Shown: piece by piece, positions 35,970 through 45,476 of the stretch
Layout: each line of letters opens with the position of its first letter
Position numbering within the stretch: the stretch's first letter is position 1
Source of the DNA: Caballeronia sp. NK8
GTDB lineage: Bacteria; Pseudomonadota; Gammaproteobacteria; Burkholderiales; Burkholderiaceae
Assembly (NCBI RefSeq): GCF_018408855.1
Contig: NZ_AP024327.1
Location: 62,001-126,000 of the forward strand
Length of the DNA: 64,000 nt
Reading direction: 5' to 3'
The notes under the pieces: generated by a model
Databases searched by the model: none
What the model was told of the DNA's origin: nothing
What the model saw: only the letters and a program-made list of their open reading frames with translations
Program-made: the position numbers and the translations under genes

Positions 35970-36073
35970 TTCACAAATAGGAATGAGTTTCTATGTTGGT
36001 GCTCGGGACCATGCGCGGTCAAGCGGTTTTTTTCGCAAACCGGGACATTCCCTAGTTTGTTTCCCTATGTGAA
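35970..36073. promoter_or_regulatory. divergent promoter region with imperfect inverted repeats
   Basis: TTCACAAATAGGAA (35970-35983) and TTCCCTATGTGAA (36061-36073) form an imperfect inverted pair near each end of the 193-base gap between the hydroxyquinol operon and the SDR/transporter operon. TTCCCTA also occurs twice, at about 36048 and 36061. These are candidate sites for the IclR regulator at 31709. Confidence 0.35.
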
Positions 36074-36146
36074 TGAATGTCGCCAATACCGTTGACGAGC
36101 TCGATTCTCGTTTCTAGCATGGGAACTCAGTTATGGACAGGAACGG

Positions 36147-36908
36147 ATGAAAATGGAAATGCAACCGGTAAAGCAACGAAGATTCGAAACACGCACGGCC
36201 ATCGTGACGGGCGCCGCGCGTGGCATCGGGCGCGGCATCGCAGAGCGTCTTGCGGACGAAGGCTGCCGCGTCGCCTGTTGGGATATCGATTGTTCATCGC
36301 TCGAAACAGGCGGTCACTCGCCCGCGGCGCTCGTGCAGGCCGTCGATCTTGCCGACGCGCGTTCCGTCGAGACAGCGTTCGCCGCCACGCTCGCGTCGTT
36401 CGGTCATGTCGACATACTCGTGAACAACGCCGGCATCAATGGACCGGTCATTCCTATCGAGGACTACCCGGTCGACGCATGGAACCGCGTTCTCGCCGTC
36501 GATCTGAACAGCGTGTTCCACACCTGTCGCCTCGCGGTACCGCACATGCGCGAACGCGGGGCGGGACGCATCGTCAACGTGGCGTCGATCGTCGGCAAGG
36601 AAGGACATCCGAACATCTGCGCCTATGCCGCGGCGAAGGCGGGTGTCATCGGTCTGACGAAATCGATCGCGCGCGAGCTGGCTGGCACGGGCGTCACGGT
36701 CAACGGCATCGCGCCTGCGATCACCGAAACGGATCTTTTCCGGGAGATGACGGAGGAGCACATCGAGGCAAGCAAGGCACGCATTCCGATGGGGCGGTTT
36801 TTGACCGTTCCAGAGATCGCCGCCATGGTGGCGTGGATCGCGAGCGACGAATGCAGCTTCACGACCGGCTTCACCTTCGACCTGTCAGGCGGCCGTGCCA
36901 CGTATTGA
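36147..36908 (+). CDS. short-chain dehydrogenase/reductase
   Basis: A 253-residue classical SDR. Cofactor motif TGAARGIGRGIA near residue 21; NNAG segment VNNAGINGP; catalytic Ser in NVASIVGKEG and Tyr-x3-Lys in CAYAAAKAG. An Asp-containing strand end (CWDID) favours NAD over NADP. It oxidises a secondary alcohol or reduces a ketone; the substrate is unknown. Three in-frame ATG codons lie at 36147, 36153 and 36159; AGGAA is best spaced for the first. It is divergent from the NTF2-like gene and followed by a transporter gene, as part of the same cluster. Confidence 0.87.
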   Translation: MKMEMQPVKQRRFETRTAIVTGAARGIGRGIAERLADEGCRVACWDIDCSSLETGGHSPAALVQAVDLADARSVETAFAATLASFGHVDILVNNAGINGPVIPIEDYPVDAWNRVLAVDLNSVFHTCRLAVPHMRERGAGRIVNVASIVGKEGHPNICAYAAAKAGVIGLTKSIARELAGTGVTVNGIAPAITETDLFREMTEEHIEASKARIPMGRFLTVPEIAAMVAWIASDECSFTTGFTFDLSGGRATY

Positions 36909-36968
36909 GCGCGCAAAACTACGCGCGCTTTGTTCCCGACCACCTGAAAGACACATGCAGGAGACGAA

Positions 36969-38369
36969 ATGGCACTGACGCATCAGCAGAGCAGCAATCA
37001 GGCACGAACCGCCACCGCGAGCGCGTGGATCGGCTCGGCACTGGAGTACTACGACTACTTCATTTACGCGCAAGCCGCCGCGCTGGTTTTTCCGCAACTC
37101 TTTTTCCCCTCGGGAGACAGTCGCGTTGCGATCGCCGCATCGCTCGCAACGTATGGCGTCGGCTATCTCGCACGACCAGTCGGCGCACTTGTGCTCGGCC
37201 GTCGTGGCGATACACATGGACGCAAGAATCTGCTTCTCACCTGCATGTTCATGATGGGATTGTCGACGCTCGCGGTGGGTTTTCTGCCGACATTCGCGCA
37301 AGTGGGCTTCGCAGCGCCGATCCTGCTCGTGGCCTTGCGGCTCATCCAAGGCTTTGCGGTCGCCGGGGAGATCTCCGGTTCCAGTTCTCTCGTGCTGGAG
37401 CATGCGCCGCTCGGCCGTCGCGGCTACTTTGCCAGTTACGCGATGCAGGGCGTGACTGCCGGCCAGGTGTTCGCTGCGGCCATTTTCATGCCGCTCGCCT
37501 ACTATCTGCCCGAGAAGGAATTCCTGACATGGGGTTGGCGCGTACCGTTCCTGCTGAGTGTGCTCGTGCTCGTAGCCGGTTATGTAATTCGGCGGAAAGT
37601 GGCGGAGACGCCGGCTTTCGTCGATGAAGCGCAACATCGGCAGATTCCCGCGTCGCCCGTCAAGGAAGCTTTACGCGATGGCTGGCGAGATATCGTGCGC
37701 ATCGCCGCAATCGCATTGATTGCGATCATCCTCGCGGTGACTTCGATCTTCGGCGCGGCCTATGCGGTGCAGCCTGCTTACGGTATCGGTCTTTCGAAAG
37801 GCTTCTTTCTCTGGATTCCATTGCTCGCCAATCTGACCGCGATGTTCTTCATTCCCTTCGCAGGCAGTCTGTCCGATCGATGGGGACGCCGGCCGCTCAT
37901 CATATTCGGCGCGCTTGCATCGGGCCTGCTGTCTTATGGGTATCTCTATGCGATCAGTCTGCACAACGCCGTGCTGGCGATCGGCATCGCGATCGTAATG
38001 TGGGGCGTGGTGTATCAGTGCTTCAACGCGGTGTATCCGAGCTTCATGCCTGAACTGTTCCCGACGCGTATCCGGGTTACCGCCATGGCGATCGGCCAGA
38101 ACATCGGCACGGCTATCACCGCGATCCTGCCGGCGTTCATCGCAGCCGCCGTACCGCCGGGCACGCAACACATTCCGTTGATCGTCGGGACGATCACGCT
38201 GATCGTCTGCGGTGTCGGCGCACTGGGCGCATGGACGGCGCGCGAAACCTACCGGCTGCCCGTCAACGCGCTCGGCCAGCGAGATGCATCGCCGATCAGT
38301 CAGGAGGAGTACGACAGCCTGCGTGCGGACATCCGCAGGAAGAAAACTGCGTCCAATGTTCCCGTGTGA
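36969..38369 (+). CDS. MFS transporter, metabolite:H+ symporter (MHS) family
   Basis: A 466-residue 12-helix permease. WIGSALEYYDYFIYAQAAAL in helix 1 and GRRGDTHGRKNLLL after helix 2 define the MHS branch, as does the second-half loop SLSDRWGRRP. It is distinct from the MHS protein at 1232. GGAGAC lies upstream of the ATG. It follows the SDR by 60 bases and probably imports the aromatic acid or polyol consumed by the divergent hydroxyquinol operon. Confidence 0.88.
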   Translation: MALTHQQSSNQARTATASAWIGSALEYYDYFIYAQAAALVFPQLFFPSGDSRVAIAASLATYGVGYLARPVGALVLGRRGDTHGRKNLLLTCMFMMGLSTLAVGFLPTFAQVGFAAPILLVALRLIQGFAVAGEISGSSSLVLEHAPLGRRGYFASYAMQGVTAGQVFAAAIFMPLAYYLPEKEFLTWGWRVPFLLSVLVLVAGYVIRRKVAETPAFVDEAQHRQIPASPVKEALRDGWRDIVRIAAIALIAIILAVTSIFGAAYAVQPAYGIGLSKGFFLWIPLLANLTAMFFIPFAGSLSDRWGRRPLIIFGALASGLLSYGYLYAISLHNAVLAIGIAIVMWGVVYQCFNAVYPSFMPELFPTRIRVTAMAIGQNIGTAITAILPAFIAAAVPPGTQHIPLIVGTITLIVCGVGALGAWTARETYRLPVNALGQRDASPISQEEYDSLRADIRRKKTASNVPV

Positions 38370-38397
38370 GGGCGATCTGTGTGTACCGCGGTCCGCG

Positions 38398-38784
38398 TCA
38401 GTTGACGGGCGGCACCGCACCTTCGAGCAAGGTCTTGACGAGCCGCGCGCGACGCTTTTCGAGGTCTGCGATCTGACGTTCGATGGCTTCGAGCCTTATC
38501 CGCTGGACCTCGGTGATCTGGTCGCACGAGCGGGCGCCTTCGATCAGGAGCATGCAATCCGGAAAGCCGCGAATATCGTCGATGGTGAAACCGGTCGCGA
38601 TCATGCGCTGAATCTGCTTGACCTGCGTTACTGCCTTCTCGGGGAACATGCGATAGCCATTGCTCGCACGTACCGAGGCAAGCAGACCGTGTTCGTCGTA
38701 ATGCCGGAGCGATCGCACGCTCGCGCCGGTGAGTTGCGAGAGTTGTCCGATCGTCAGCAGTTCCTGTGAGGAGGTGTTTTTCAT
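38398..38784 (-). CDS. MerR-family transcriptional regulator
   Basis: A 128-residue regulator. The winged helix-turn-helix reads LLTIGQLSQLTGASVRSLRHYDEHGLLASVR, and a long dimerisation helix occupies residues 80-120 (ITEVQRIRLEAIERQIADLE). There is no C-terminal Cys metal site, although Cys77 and Cys87 flank the helix start; a small-molecule sensor is more likely than a metal one. It is divergent from the alpha/beta hydrolase gene at 38871, with a long-spacer promoter between, the usual arrangement for MerR activation. Confidence 0.87.
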   Translation of the reverse strand: MKNTSSQELLTIGQLSQLTGASVRSLRHYDEHGLLASVRASNGYRMFPEKAVTQVKQIQRMIATGFTIDDIRGFPDCMLLIEGARSCDQITEVQRIRLEAIERQIADLEKRRARLVKTLLEGAVPPVN

Positions 38785-38808
38785 GAAAAGCAGGCTAACA
38801 CGATTCGC

Positions 38809-38839
38809 TTGACTCTCACATCTGTGTAAGGGTTGAGAC
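38809..38839 (+). promoter_or_regulatory. MerR-type promoter with a 19-base spacer
   Basis: TTGACT (38809-38814) and a weak -10 (TGAGAC, 38834-38839) are 19 bases apart, and the spacer holds the outer dyad CTCA...TGAG plus an inner CACA-TC-TGTG. An overlong spacer with dyad is the hallmark of promoters that MerR proteins untwist; it faces the hydrolase at 38871. Confidence 0.5.
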
Positions 38840-38870
38840 TAGGCGCACTGACACTCTCTCAGGAAAGACA

Positions 38871-39779
38871 ATGAGCTTACGAACGTTCCTTCACTTTTTG
38901 ACTTCCGCGTTCTCTGCGGCGACGCTGTTCGCGTGCGCACCCGACACAATCGCGAGGCCGACCAGCTATACGGTTACATCGACGGATGGGGTGAAGCTGG
39001 CGGTTCAGGAAAGCGGCAATCCGAATGGCCCTCCCATCATTCTGGTGCATGGACTGCTCGGCAGCCGCGTGAACTGGGACGCGCAGGTGCAGTCTCACGA
39101 ATTGCGCCAATACCGGATCATTACGTACGATCTGCGCGGTCACGGTTTGTCGGATAAGCCATCTGGCGCGGAGCCGTATCATGACGGAAACCGTTGGGGG
39201 GACGACCTCGCAGCGGTGATACAGGGCTCACACGCGCGCAAGCCCGTCGTGGTCGGCTGGTCACTCGGCGGGGTGGTGATATCGAACTACCTCGCCAAGT
39301 ATGGCGATCGCGCGATCGCAGGCGCCGTGTATGTCGACGGCGTGGTCGAACTCGCCCCGGGTCAGATCGTCGATCATCCCGAGGTTTATCGGGACATGAA
39401 TTCGCCGGATCTGAAGACGCATCTCGACGGTGAGCGCACGTTCGTCGGCCTGTGTTTCAACCGTCGGCCTGACGCCGATACATTCGACCGGCTGCTCGCG
39501 AACGCCGCGATGGCATCTTGGGACATGCAAAAGGAAGTGCCGACGATGACGGTCTTCGCTGCGGAGGGGCTCGGCAAGGCCCGCGTACCGCTGCTCTTCA
39601 TCTACGGCGGTCATGACGCGCTGGTCGACACGCGTGCGACGCTGACTCGCGCGGCGGCGCTGAATCCACGCATCGTCAGCAAGGAGTACGCGGACTCGGG
39701 TCACGCGCCGTTCAGCGAGGAACCCGAGCGTTTCAATCGCGATCTGGCCGAGTTCGTCAGGTCGGTGTCGCAACATTGA
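38871..39779 (+). CDS. alpha/beta hydrolase with N-terminal export signal
   Basis: A 302-residue alpha/beta hydrolase. The first 23 residues look like a signal peptide ending in TLFAC, so it could be exported or lipid-anchored; the lipobox is not ideal (Phe at -2). The triad is Ser in VGWSLGGVV, Asp in IYGGHDALVD and His in SGHAPFSEEP; the oxyanion segment is VHGLLGSRVNW. Probable esterase, lipase-like or lactonase. AGGAAAG precedes the ATG. It is preceded by a MerR-type promoter and followed after 28 bases by another alpha/beta hydrolase, probably on the same transcript. Confidence 0.85.
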   Translation: MSLRTFLHFLTSAFSAATLFACAPDTIARPTSYTVTSTDGVKLAVQESGNPNGPPIILVHGLLGSRVNWDAQVQSHELRQYRIITYDLRGHGLSDKPSGAEPYHDGNRWGDDLAAVIQGSHARKPVVVGWSLGGVVISNYLAKYGDRAIAGAVYVDGVVELAPGQIVDHPEVYRDMNSPDLKTHLDGERTFVGLCFNRRPDADTFDRLLANAAMASWDMQKEVPTMTVFAAEGLGKARVPLLFIYGGHDALVDTRATLTRAAALNPRIVSKEYADSGHAPFSEEPERFNRDLAEFVRSVSQH

Positions 39780-39807
39780 AGTCACGTTTTACGAGAAGGT
39801 GACCACG

Positions 39808-40704
39808 GTGCATGAACTTGCGCAAGACTTCTTTCCGGGCTTCGCGAAGCTCGACGTCGAAGCGGGCGATGTCTCGTTTCGCGGCAGGATCGGCGGAAGC
39901 GGATCGCCGGTTTTGCTGTTGCACGGCTACCCGCAGACGCACGTTGCGTGGCGATTGATTGCGCCGACGCTCGCGAGGTCGCACACCGTCATCGTGCCGG
40001 ATCTGCCGGGATACGGCGACAGCCAGACGTGCAACGATCAGCCGCGATGGACCAAACGTCGCGTGGCCAGCGCGCTCGTCGAACTGATGGACCGGCTCGG
40101 GCACGAGCGCTTCGCAGTGGTCGGGCATGATCGGGGCGCCCGGGCCGGATACCGGCTTGCGCTCGACCATCCTCGACGCGTCGCCGCGTATGCCTCGCTG
40201 ACGGTGATACCGACGCTCGATGCATTCGCAGCCATTGACAAGACGTTCGCGTTGAACGCCTGGCACTGGTTCTTCATGGCGCAGCCGGGCGATCTCCCGG
40301 AGCGGATGCTTGCGGCTGATCCAGACGCTTATCTCGACGCTGCGCTGGCTAAGATGGCGGGCGGTCTCGAACGGATCGATCCTTTGGCACTTGCCGCCTA
40401 TCGAACCGCATTCAGGAATCCGCACGTGCGCCACGCCATGTGCGAAGACTATCGCGCCGCTGCTTCCGAGGACCTGGAGCACGATGCAAGCGATTCAGCC
40501 GCGGGCCGAAGACTCGGCTGTCCGGTCCTGGTACTGTGGAGCGAGAGCGAACAAAAGGCTAGAAGCATCCTGCCCGTTGACGTGTGGTCCCGATGGGCAA
40601 CGAACGTGACGGGCAAGGGATTGCCCGGTGGCCATCTGCTGCCTGAGGATGCCCCGAATGAGGTCTTGACGTCCCTTGAGGATTTTTTGGTCGGACAGGT
40701 TTAG
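39808..40704 (+). CDS. fluoroacetate dehalogenase-like alpha/beta hydrolase with altered triad
   Basis: A 298-residue protein (GTG start, GAGAAGG 8 bases upstream) closely patterned on fluoroacetate dehalogenase: HGYPQTHVAW, DLPGYGDS, and the nucleophile elbow GHDRGARAGYR with Asp108, Arg109 and Arg112. His153-Trp154 (AWHWFFMAQP) and Tyr215 match the halide pocket, and His276 matches the triad base. The triad acid, Asp128 in the Burkholderia FA1 enzyme, is Thr132 here (SLTVIPT versus LDI-x-PT). An Asp nucleophile with no partner acid should be slow, unless another acidic residue substitutes. It may be an altered or repurposed enzyme. The alignment is by eye. Confidence 0.8.
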   Translation: MHELAQDFFPGFAKLDVEAGDVSFRGRIGGSGSPVLLLHGYPQTHVAWRLIAPTLARSHTVIVPDLPGYGDSQTCNDQPRWTKRRVASALVELMDRLGHERFAVVGHDRGARAGYRLALDHPRRVAAYASLTVIPTLDAFAAIDKTFALNAWHWFFMAQPGDLPERMLAADPDAYLDAALAKMAGGLERIDPLALAAYRTAFRNPHVRHAMCEDYRAAASEDLEHDASDSAAGRRLGCPVLVLWSESEQKARSILPVDVWSRWATNVTGKGLPGGHLLPEDAPNEVLTSLEDFLVGQV

Positions 40705-41127
40705 CGTTGGCGTCCGTGAAGACATTGGCGATTCCGAGATCAGTGGGCAGCGACGTCCCGCAAGTACATCGACCTCGATGACTCGATCGATCAATATCGT
40801 GCCGCGGGCAATCTGTAAAACGAATGACTTCTTTGGCTCCAAGAGCGTGAATGAGGAGGCTGGTCAATGAATGGCCGCGATTTGTCGACTACTGAAGTTC
40901 GCACTGCGCATAGACGGCGCTCGAGCAGCGATTCCGCGACGCGCTCGCCTTGTGCCGTGGAACAAATGGAGTCTGACCGACCAGAAGCCTCTGTTGAGGC
41001 TTATGGAAATCTGGGTGATTCGGAGACACAACGATCGGTCCAGTTCGAAAGTCAACGCTTCCCAATTGAGTCGACGCCTGGAGTCGAGCTCTTGTAAAGC
41101 ACTCGCACCCGCCTCCCCGACGTCCCT
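40705..41127. other. 423-base intergenic stretch with coding-like scraps
   Basis: No intact gene was recognised. Several short pieces look protein-like but lie in different frames, for example KYIDLDDSIDQYRAAGNL (stop at about 40816) and RRLVNEWPRFVDY (stop at about 40909). A strong GAGGAGG stands before ATG 40867, but that 76-residue frame is Ser/Arg-rich and matches nothing I know. It may be a decayed gene or a small unknown peptide. Confidence 0.35.
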
Positions 41128-42606
41128 TCACGATGCAGTCAGCTCAAAGACGTGATAGCCCCAAGGCGGGAGATCCAGGTAGAGGCCGCGCGAGACGATG
41201 TCATTACCGTCGCGATCAAAACTCGCTGGCCCCATCATGTCCGTCAACCGCACCGTGCTGCCGGTCACGTCGGCAAACGGGATTCGCACATAACATTGAC
41301 TCTGGTTTCCCGCGTAGTTGACGACAACGAGCCGCCGTTCGCCATCGTCCCGCTGCCAGACCCACGCGATGAAACAATCCGAGGTCCAGTTGCCCTCCCA
41401 CGCCGGCACGATTTCCACAATGCTCCACCTACCGTCTCGGAAGATCGGCTGCCGCAGCACCGTCATCAAGGTCTCATAGAACCCTTGCAAGCTTGCGTCG
41501 ACAGGCTCCTGTGGCGCCCGCGCCAGATGCGGCGAAATCTGTTTCCTGCAGCCCTCGAACTGACCCTGGTGAAAGAAGCGCAAGCCAGGCGAAAGAAATG
41601 TGATGATGGCGCCAGCTTCATGTTCATCGGGTTCGAAGGTCGCCGCGGCCCGGGCCTCGTCGTGGTTTTCCAGGAAGCGCGCCAGCTTCTCCTGGTAATC
41701 GAGTCCGGCATGCAGGTGCTCGCGCACCGGCCGTGCGTTCACATCGCGCAAGCGGTCGTACATCTGCTTGTCGTAGGCGTAATCGAAGCCCTGTTGGAGC
41801 ATCGTCCATTCGAGATCCCAATACACTTCTGCCATGAACCGGAACTGCGGATGCTCACGTCGCACGGCCTCGATCGCCTTCGGCCAGAACGGTTCGGCGC
41901 GGATGCCCCAGGTTTGTTTGAACACGTCGGGCAAGACCAGCATGGCCATATCGCAGCGTACGCCGTCACATTGAGCGGCGATTCTTTTCAGTTCACCGAT
42001 CATCGTCTGCTGCAACTCTGGATTGCCGTAGTCGAGCTGCAGCGTGTCCGGCCATCCGTCGAAATAAGGATCCCGGCCGTAGGCGAGTATCAGCGGCCCG
42101 TTCCTTGTCTGCACGCGGCAATAGTTCGACGGTGAGCGAGCCAGGTCCGACTCGTCGCCGTGCACGAAGTAGTCCGAATGCGTGTCGATCCAGTCGTGAT
42201 CCGGCGCCATGTGATTGGGCACGAAGTCGAGCATCAGCTTCAATCCGCGTTGCTGCAATCGCTGCCGCAAGCGGGCGAGCGCCTCGGCGCCGCCCAGATC
42301 GCGATGAACCGTGTAGCTCCGGATAGCAAACCCGGAGCCGGCGACGTCGTCGTCCGTGAGATCCGGCAGCGTATCGGCGAATTCGCGGCGCCAGCCGGCA
42401 TGAGCGCGAGAAATTGCCTGGGCCGCCGGTCCGGTCTGCCAGACGCTCAGCAACCAGACCCAGTCGAAGCCGAGTGCGGCGAGGCGATCCAGTTCGGCAT
42501 CTGGAATATCGTCGAGTGTCGCGCGCCCGCCTGACGCGCGAGACAACTCAGTCAGCCAGACGCGAGTGTTGATCTGGTACAGCGCCGGGTAGCGTAGGCT
42601 GGACAT
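41128..42606 (-). CDS. alpha-amylase family (GH13) glycoside hydrolase
   Basis: A 492-residue GH13 enzyme with the four conserved regions: DFVPNH (about 127-132), GVRCDMAML with nucleophile Asp219, MAEVYWD with acid/base Glu260, and FLENHDEAR with His315-Asp316. GHLGG-style loops of classical amylases are absent and the C-terminal domain is short. It acts on alpha-glucosidic bonds, by hydrolysis or transfer; the exact specificity is unclear. GAGGAGC precedes ATG 42606. It is 10 bases downstream of the large GH63-like gene and surely co-transcribed with it. No signal peptide, so it is cytoplasmic. Confidence 0.88.
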   Translation of the reverse strand: MSSLRYPALYQINTRVWLTELSRASGGRATLDDIPDAELDRLAALGFDWVWLLSVWQTGPAAQAISRAHAGWRREFADTLPDLTDDDVAGSGFAIRSYTVHRDLGGAEALARLRQRLQQRGLKLMLDFVPNHMAPDHDWIDTHSDYFVHGDESDLARSPSNYCRVQTRNGPLILAYGRDPYFDGWPDTLQLDYGNPELQQTMIGELKRIAAQCDGVRCDMAMLVLPDVFKQTWGIRAEPFWPKAIEAVRREHPQFRFMAEVYWDLEWTMLQQGFDYAYDKQMYDRLRDVNARPVREHLHAGLDYQEKLARFLENHDEARAAATFEPDEHEAGAIITFLSPGLRFFHQGQFEGCRKQISPHLARAPQEPVDASLQGFYETLMTVLRQPIFRDGRWSIVEIVPAWEGNWTSDCFIAWVWQRDDGERRLVVVNYAGNQSQCYVRIPFADVTGSTVRLTDMMGPASFDRDGNDIVSRGLYLDLPPWGYHVFELTAS

Positions 42607-42616
42607 GCTGCGCTCC

Positions 42617-45355
42617 TCATACCTTGCCGGTGTCCTCTCCGCTCACCTGCTCCCTGACGAGGTGGGACACCACGCGCCCGCGATCCGTTTCCAGCATGGT
42701 TTTGGCGTCGACGCGCCCGAACAGGTCGAGCAGCGCAGCGACCAGGCCGGTCCAGCCGGTCTGGTGACTGGCCCCGAGGCCAGCACCGTTGTCGCCGTGG
42801 AAGTACTCGTAAAACAGGATCAGGTCGCGCCAGTGCGGATCGCTCTGGAATTTTTCCGTTCCTCCGTAAACCGGCCGTTTGCCCTGGGCGTCGCGCAGGA
42901 ACGTGCCGGTCAGGCGACGCTCGATTTCCTTCGCCACTTCGAAGAGCGTCATGTGTTGCCCGGAGCCGGTCGGGCATTCGACCTTGAAGTCGTCGCCAAA
43001 GAAGCTATACAGGTTCGCCAGCGCGCGGACGATCAGCAAGTTGACCGGCATCCACACCGGTCCGCGCCAGTTCGAGTTGCCGCCGAACATGCCCGTGTTC
43101 GATTCGGCCGGCAAGTACTGCACCTTGTATTCCTGTCCGGCGACGTGAATCACATACGGGTGCTCCAGGTGATACAGCGAGAGCGAACGGATGCCGTGGG
43201 GCCCCAGGAACTCCTTCTCGTCGAGCATGTAGCCGAGCACCCGTTCGAGCTTGCGCTTGTTCAGGATCGAGAGAAGCCTGCGCTCCCTGTAGCCGATGAA
43301 ACCGCTATCGGTCGGGGCAACCTGCGCGATCAATTCGGGGTAGCGTTTGCGAAACTGCGCGATCATCTCCAGCAGCTTCGGATAGCGCGTGACGGACTGC
43401 GATTCGAACACCGTCGACGCGCACAGCGGCAGCAGCCCCACCAGCGACCTTATCTTCAGGCGCGTCGTCCGACCGTCGGGGAGCCGCAGCAGATCATAGA
43501 AAAAGCCATCTTCCTCGTCCCACATCTCGTCGTCGTGTTCCCCGCGTCGGTCCATCGCGTAGGCGATCCACATGAAATGCTGAACGAACTTGAAGGCGAC
43601 CTCCTCGTAGAGCGGGTCGTATTCGGTCAGAATCACGGCCATCTCCAGCATGGCCTGGCAGTAGAACGCCATCCATGCGGTCCCGTCCGCCTGCTCGAGC
43701 GATCCCCCGGTCGGGAGTTGGGCGCTGCGGTCGAAAACACCGATGTTGTCGAGACCGAGAAAGCCGCCGGCGAACACATTGCGGCCCGACGGATCCTTGC
43801 GATTCACCCACCAGTTGAAATTGAGCATCAGCCCCTGAAACGAGCGTTCCAGGAAACGCGGGTCGGCCCGTCCCAGTTCTCTCTCGTACTTGTACAGCCA
43901 GAGCGTGGCGGCGGCATGCACCGGCGGATTCACGTCGCTGAAGTTCCATTCGTAGGCTGGAATCTGGCCGCTCGGGTGTACGTAGAGGCTGCGCAGCATC
44001 AGCAGCAGTTGCTCCTTCGCAAAATCGAAATCGACCTGCGCCAGGGCAATCGTATGGAAGGCCAGGTCCCAGGCCGCATACCACGGATACTCCCACTTGT
44101 CCGGCATGGAGATCACGTCGGCGTTCAGCATGTGGAACCACTCCGTGTTGCGCACGTCGCGCCGTGCGGAGTCGAGCAACGGGTGGCTCCCGTGTTCGCG
44201 CAGCCAGAGTTCGAGATCGAAGTAGTAGTATTGCTTGCCCCATAACATGCCCGACAACGCCTGGCGATGCACCCGACGCTGATCTTCGGTCAGCGATTTG
44301 GGCGTGATGCGCTCGTAGAACTCGTTCGCATCGGCGAGGCGGCTATCGAAGATCTGATCGAAGCCGCCGAAGGCGTCGTCGAGTCTGGATGACGCGAGTC
44401 GCAAGCGGATGGTCGCGCTGCCGCCGGCGGGTATGTCGCTGGTGTAATGGGCCGCGGCCTTGGTTCCCGTCCTGACTGGGTTCACGGCGTCGCGCTGTCC
44501 TGAGATGACGTAGGCGTGGAATGCGTCCTTGACGAACGGCGACGCGTTGGGCTGACCCCACAGGCGCTGCGTATTGCTTTCGTTTTCGGTGAAGAGCGTC
44601 TCCGGCGCGCCATCGCAATGGAGCCAATATTCGCCCAGCTCATGATGCATGGCCCGAATGGCGCCAGCACCCGCGTCGTGCAGGGACGGCTTGCGATTGT
44701 CCTCGCCCCAGGCCCATGTGTTGCGGAACCAGAGCGTCGGCAGGACCCGAAGCCGTGCCGCCTCCGGTCCGCGGTTGTGCACGGAAATCCGCACGAGAAT
44801 GTCTTCCGGAGCGGCCTTCGCGTATTCCACGAACACGTCGAAATAACGGTCATCGTCGAAGATGCCGGTGTCGAGCAGTTCGTATTCCATCTCCTCCCGC
44901 GATCTTTTGCGGTTGGTCTCGATCAGATCCCGGTACGGATATTCCCTCTGAGGATATTTATAGAGGTACTTCATGTACGAGTGCGTGGGCGTGCTGTCGA
45001 TGTAGAAGTAATACTCCTTCACGTCCTCACCATGATTGCCCTCGCTATTGGTGAGGCCGAACAGGCGCTCCTTCAATATCGCATCGTGCTCGTTCCATAG
45101 CGCGAGCGCAAAGCAGAGGCGCTGCTGGTCGTCACACAGTCCGCCGAGGCCGTCCTCGCCCCACCTGTAGGTGCGCGAACGCGAATGATCATGGGTGAAG
45201 TAATTCCAGGCGTCGCCGTTGTCACTGTAGTCTTCACGCACCGTGCCCCACTGCCTCTCGCTAAGGTAGGGCCCCCATTTCTTCCACGGTACTTGTGCCT
45301 CACGCGAGTCGTTCAGGCGCTTTTGTTCCACCACATCGACGATTACCGGGTTCAT
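42617..45355 (-). CDS. GH63/MGH1-like glucosidase
   Basis: A 912-residue cytoplasmic enzyme with an (alpha/alpha)6-barrel catalytic region of the GH63 type. Recognisable landmarks: [21 protein letters not shown] near the N-terminus, [20 protein letters not shown] (general acid region with Asp in WDLAFH), [16 protein letters not shown], and the C-terminal [16 protein letters not shown] and [20 protein letters not shown]. Bacterial relatives cleave glucosylglycerate, mannosylglycerate or other alpha-glucosides. GGAGAA precedes the ATG. It is the first gene of a two-gene unit with the GH13 enzyme, which suggests degradation of one alpha-glucan or glucoside inside the cell. Confidence 0.85.
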   Translation of the reverse strand: MNPVIVDVVEQKRLNDSREAQVPWKKWGPYLSERQWGTVREDYSDNGDAWNYFTHDHSRSRTYRWGEDGLGGLCDDQQRLCFALALWNEHDAILKERLFGLTNSEGNHGEDVKEYYFYIDSTPTHSYMKYLYKYPQREYPYRDLIETNRKRSREEMEYELLDTGIFDDDRYFDVFVEYAKAAPEDILVRISVHNRGPEAARLRVLPTLWFRNTWAWGEDNRKPSLHDAGAGAIRAMHHELGEYWLHCDGAPETLFTENESNTQRLWGQPNASPFVKDAFHAYVISGQRDAVNPVRTGTKAAAHYTSDIPAGGSATIRLRLASSRLDDAFGGFDQIFDSRLADANEFYERITPKSLTEDQRRVHRQALSGMLWGKQYYYFDLELWLREHGSHPLLDSARRDVRNTEWFHMLNADVISMPDKWEYPWYAAWDLAFHTIALAQVDFDFAKEQLLLMLRSLYVHPSGQIPAYEWNFSDVNPPVHAAATLWLYKYERELGRADPRFLERSFQGLMLNFNWWVNRKDPSGRNVFAGGFLGLDNIGVFDRSAQLPTGGSLEQADGTAWMAFYCQAMLEMAVILTEYDPLYEEVAFKFVQHFMWIAYAMDRRGEHDDEMWDEEDGFFYDLLRLPDGRTTRLKIRSLVGLLPLCASTVFESQSVTRYPKLLEMIAQFRKRYPELIAQVAPTDSGFIGYRERRLLSILNKRKLERVLGYMLDEKEFLGPHGIRSLSLYHLEHPYVIHVAGQEYKVQYLPAESNTGMFGGNSNWRGPVWMPVNLLIVRALANLYSFFGDDFKVECPTGSGQHMTLFEVAKEIERRLTGTFLRDAQGKRPVYGGTEKFQSDPHWRDLILFYEYFHGDNGAGLGASHQTGWTGLVAALLDLFGRVDAKTMLETDRGRVVSHLVREQVSGEDTGKV

Positions 45356-45476
45356 GCTGGTTCTCCGTCACGGCTGAATAAACTCGGCTTGACGCAACGC
45401 GTGAGAGCCGGCGAGTGCTGCGTCGGCGATCAGCATGGTCGATCCCTACAAGTGTAGTTTGTGCGTGTCGGGGAAT

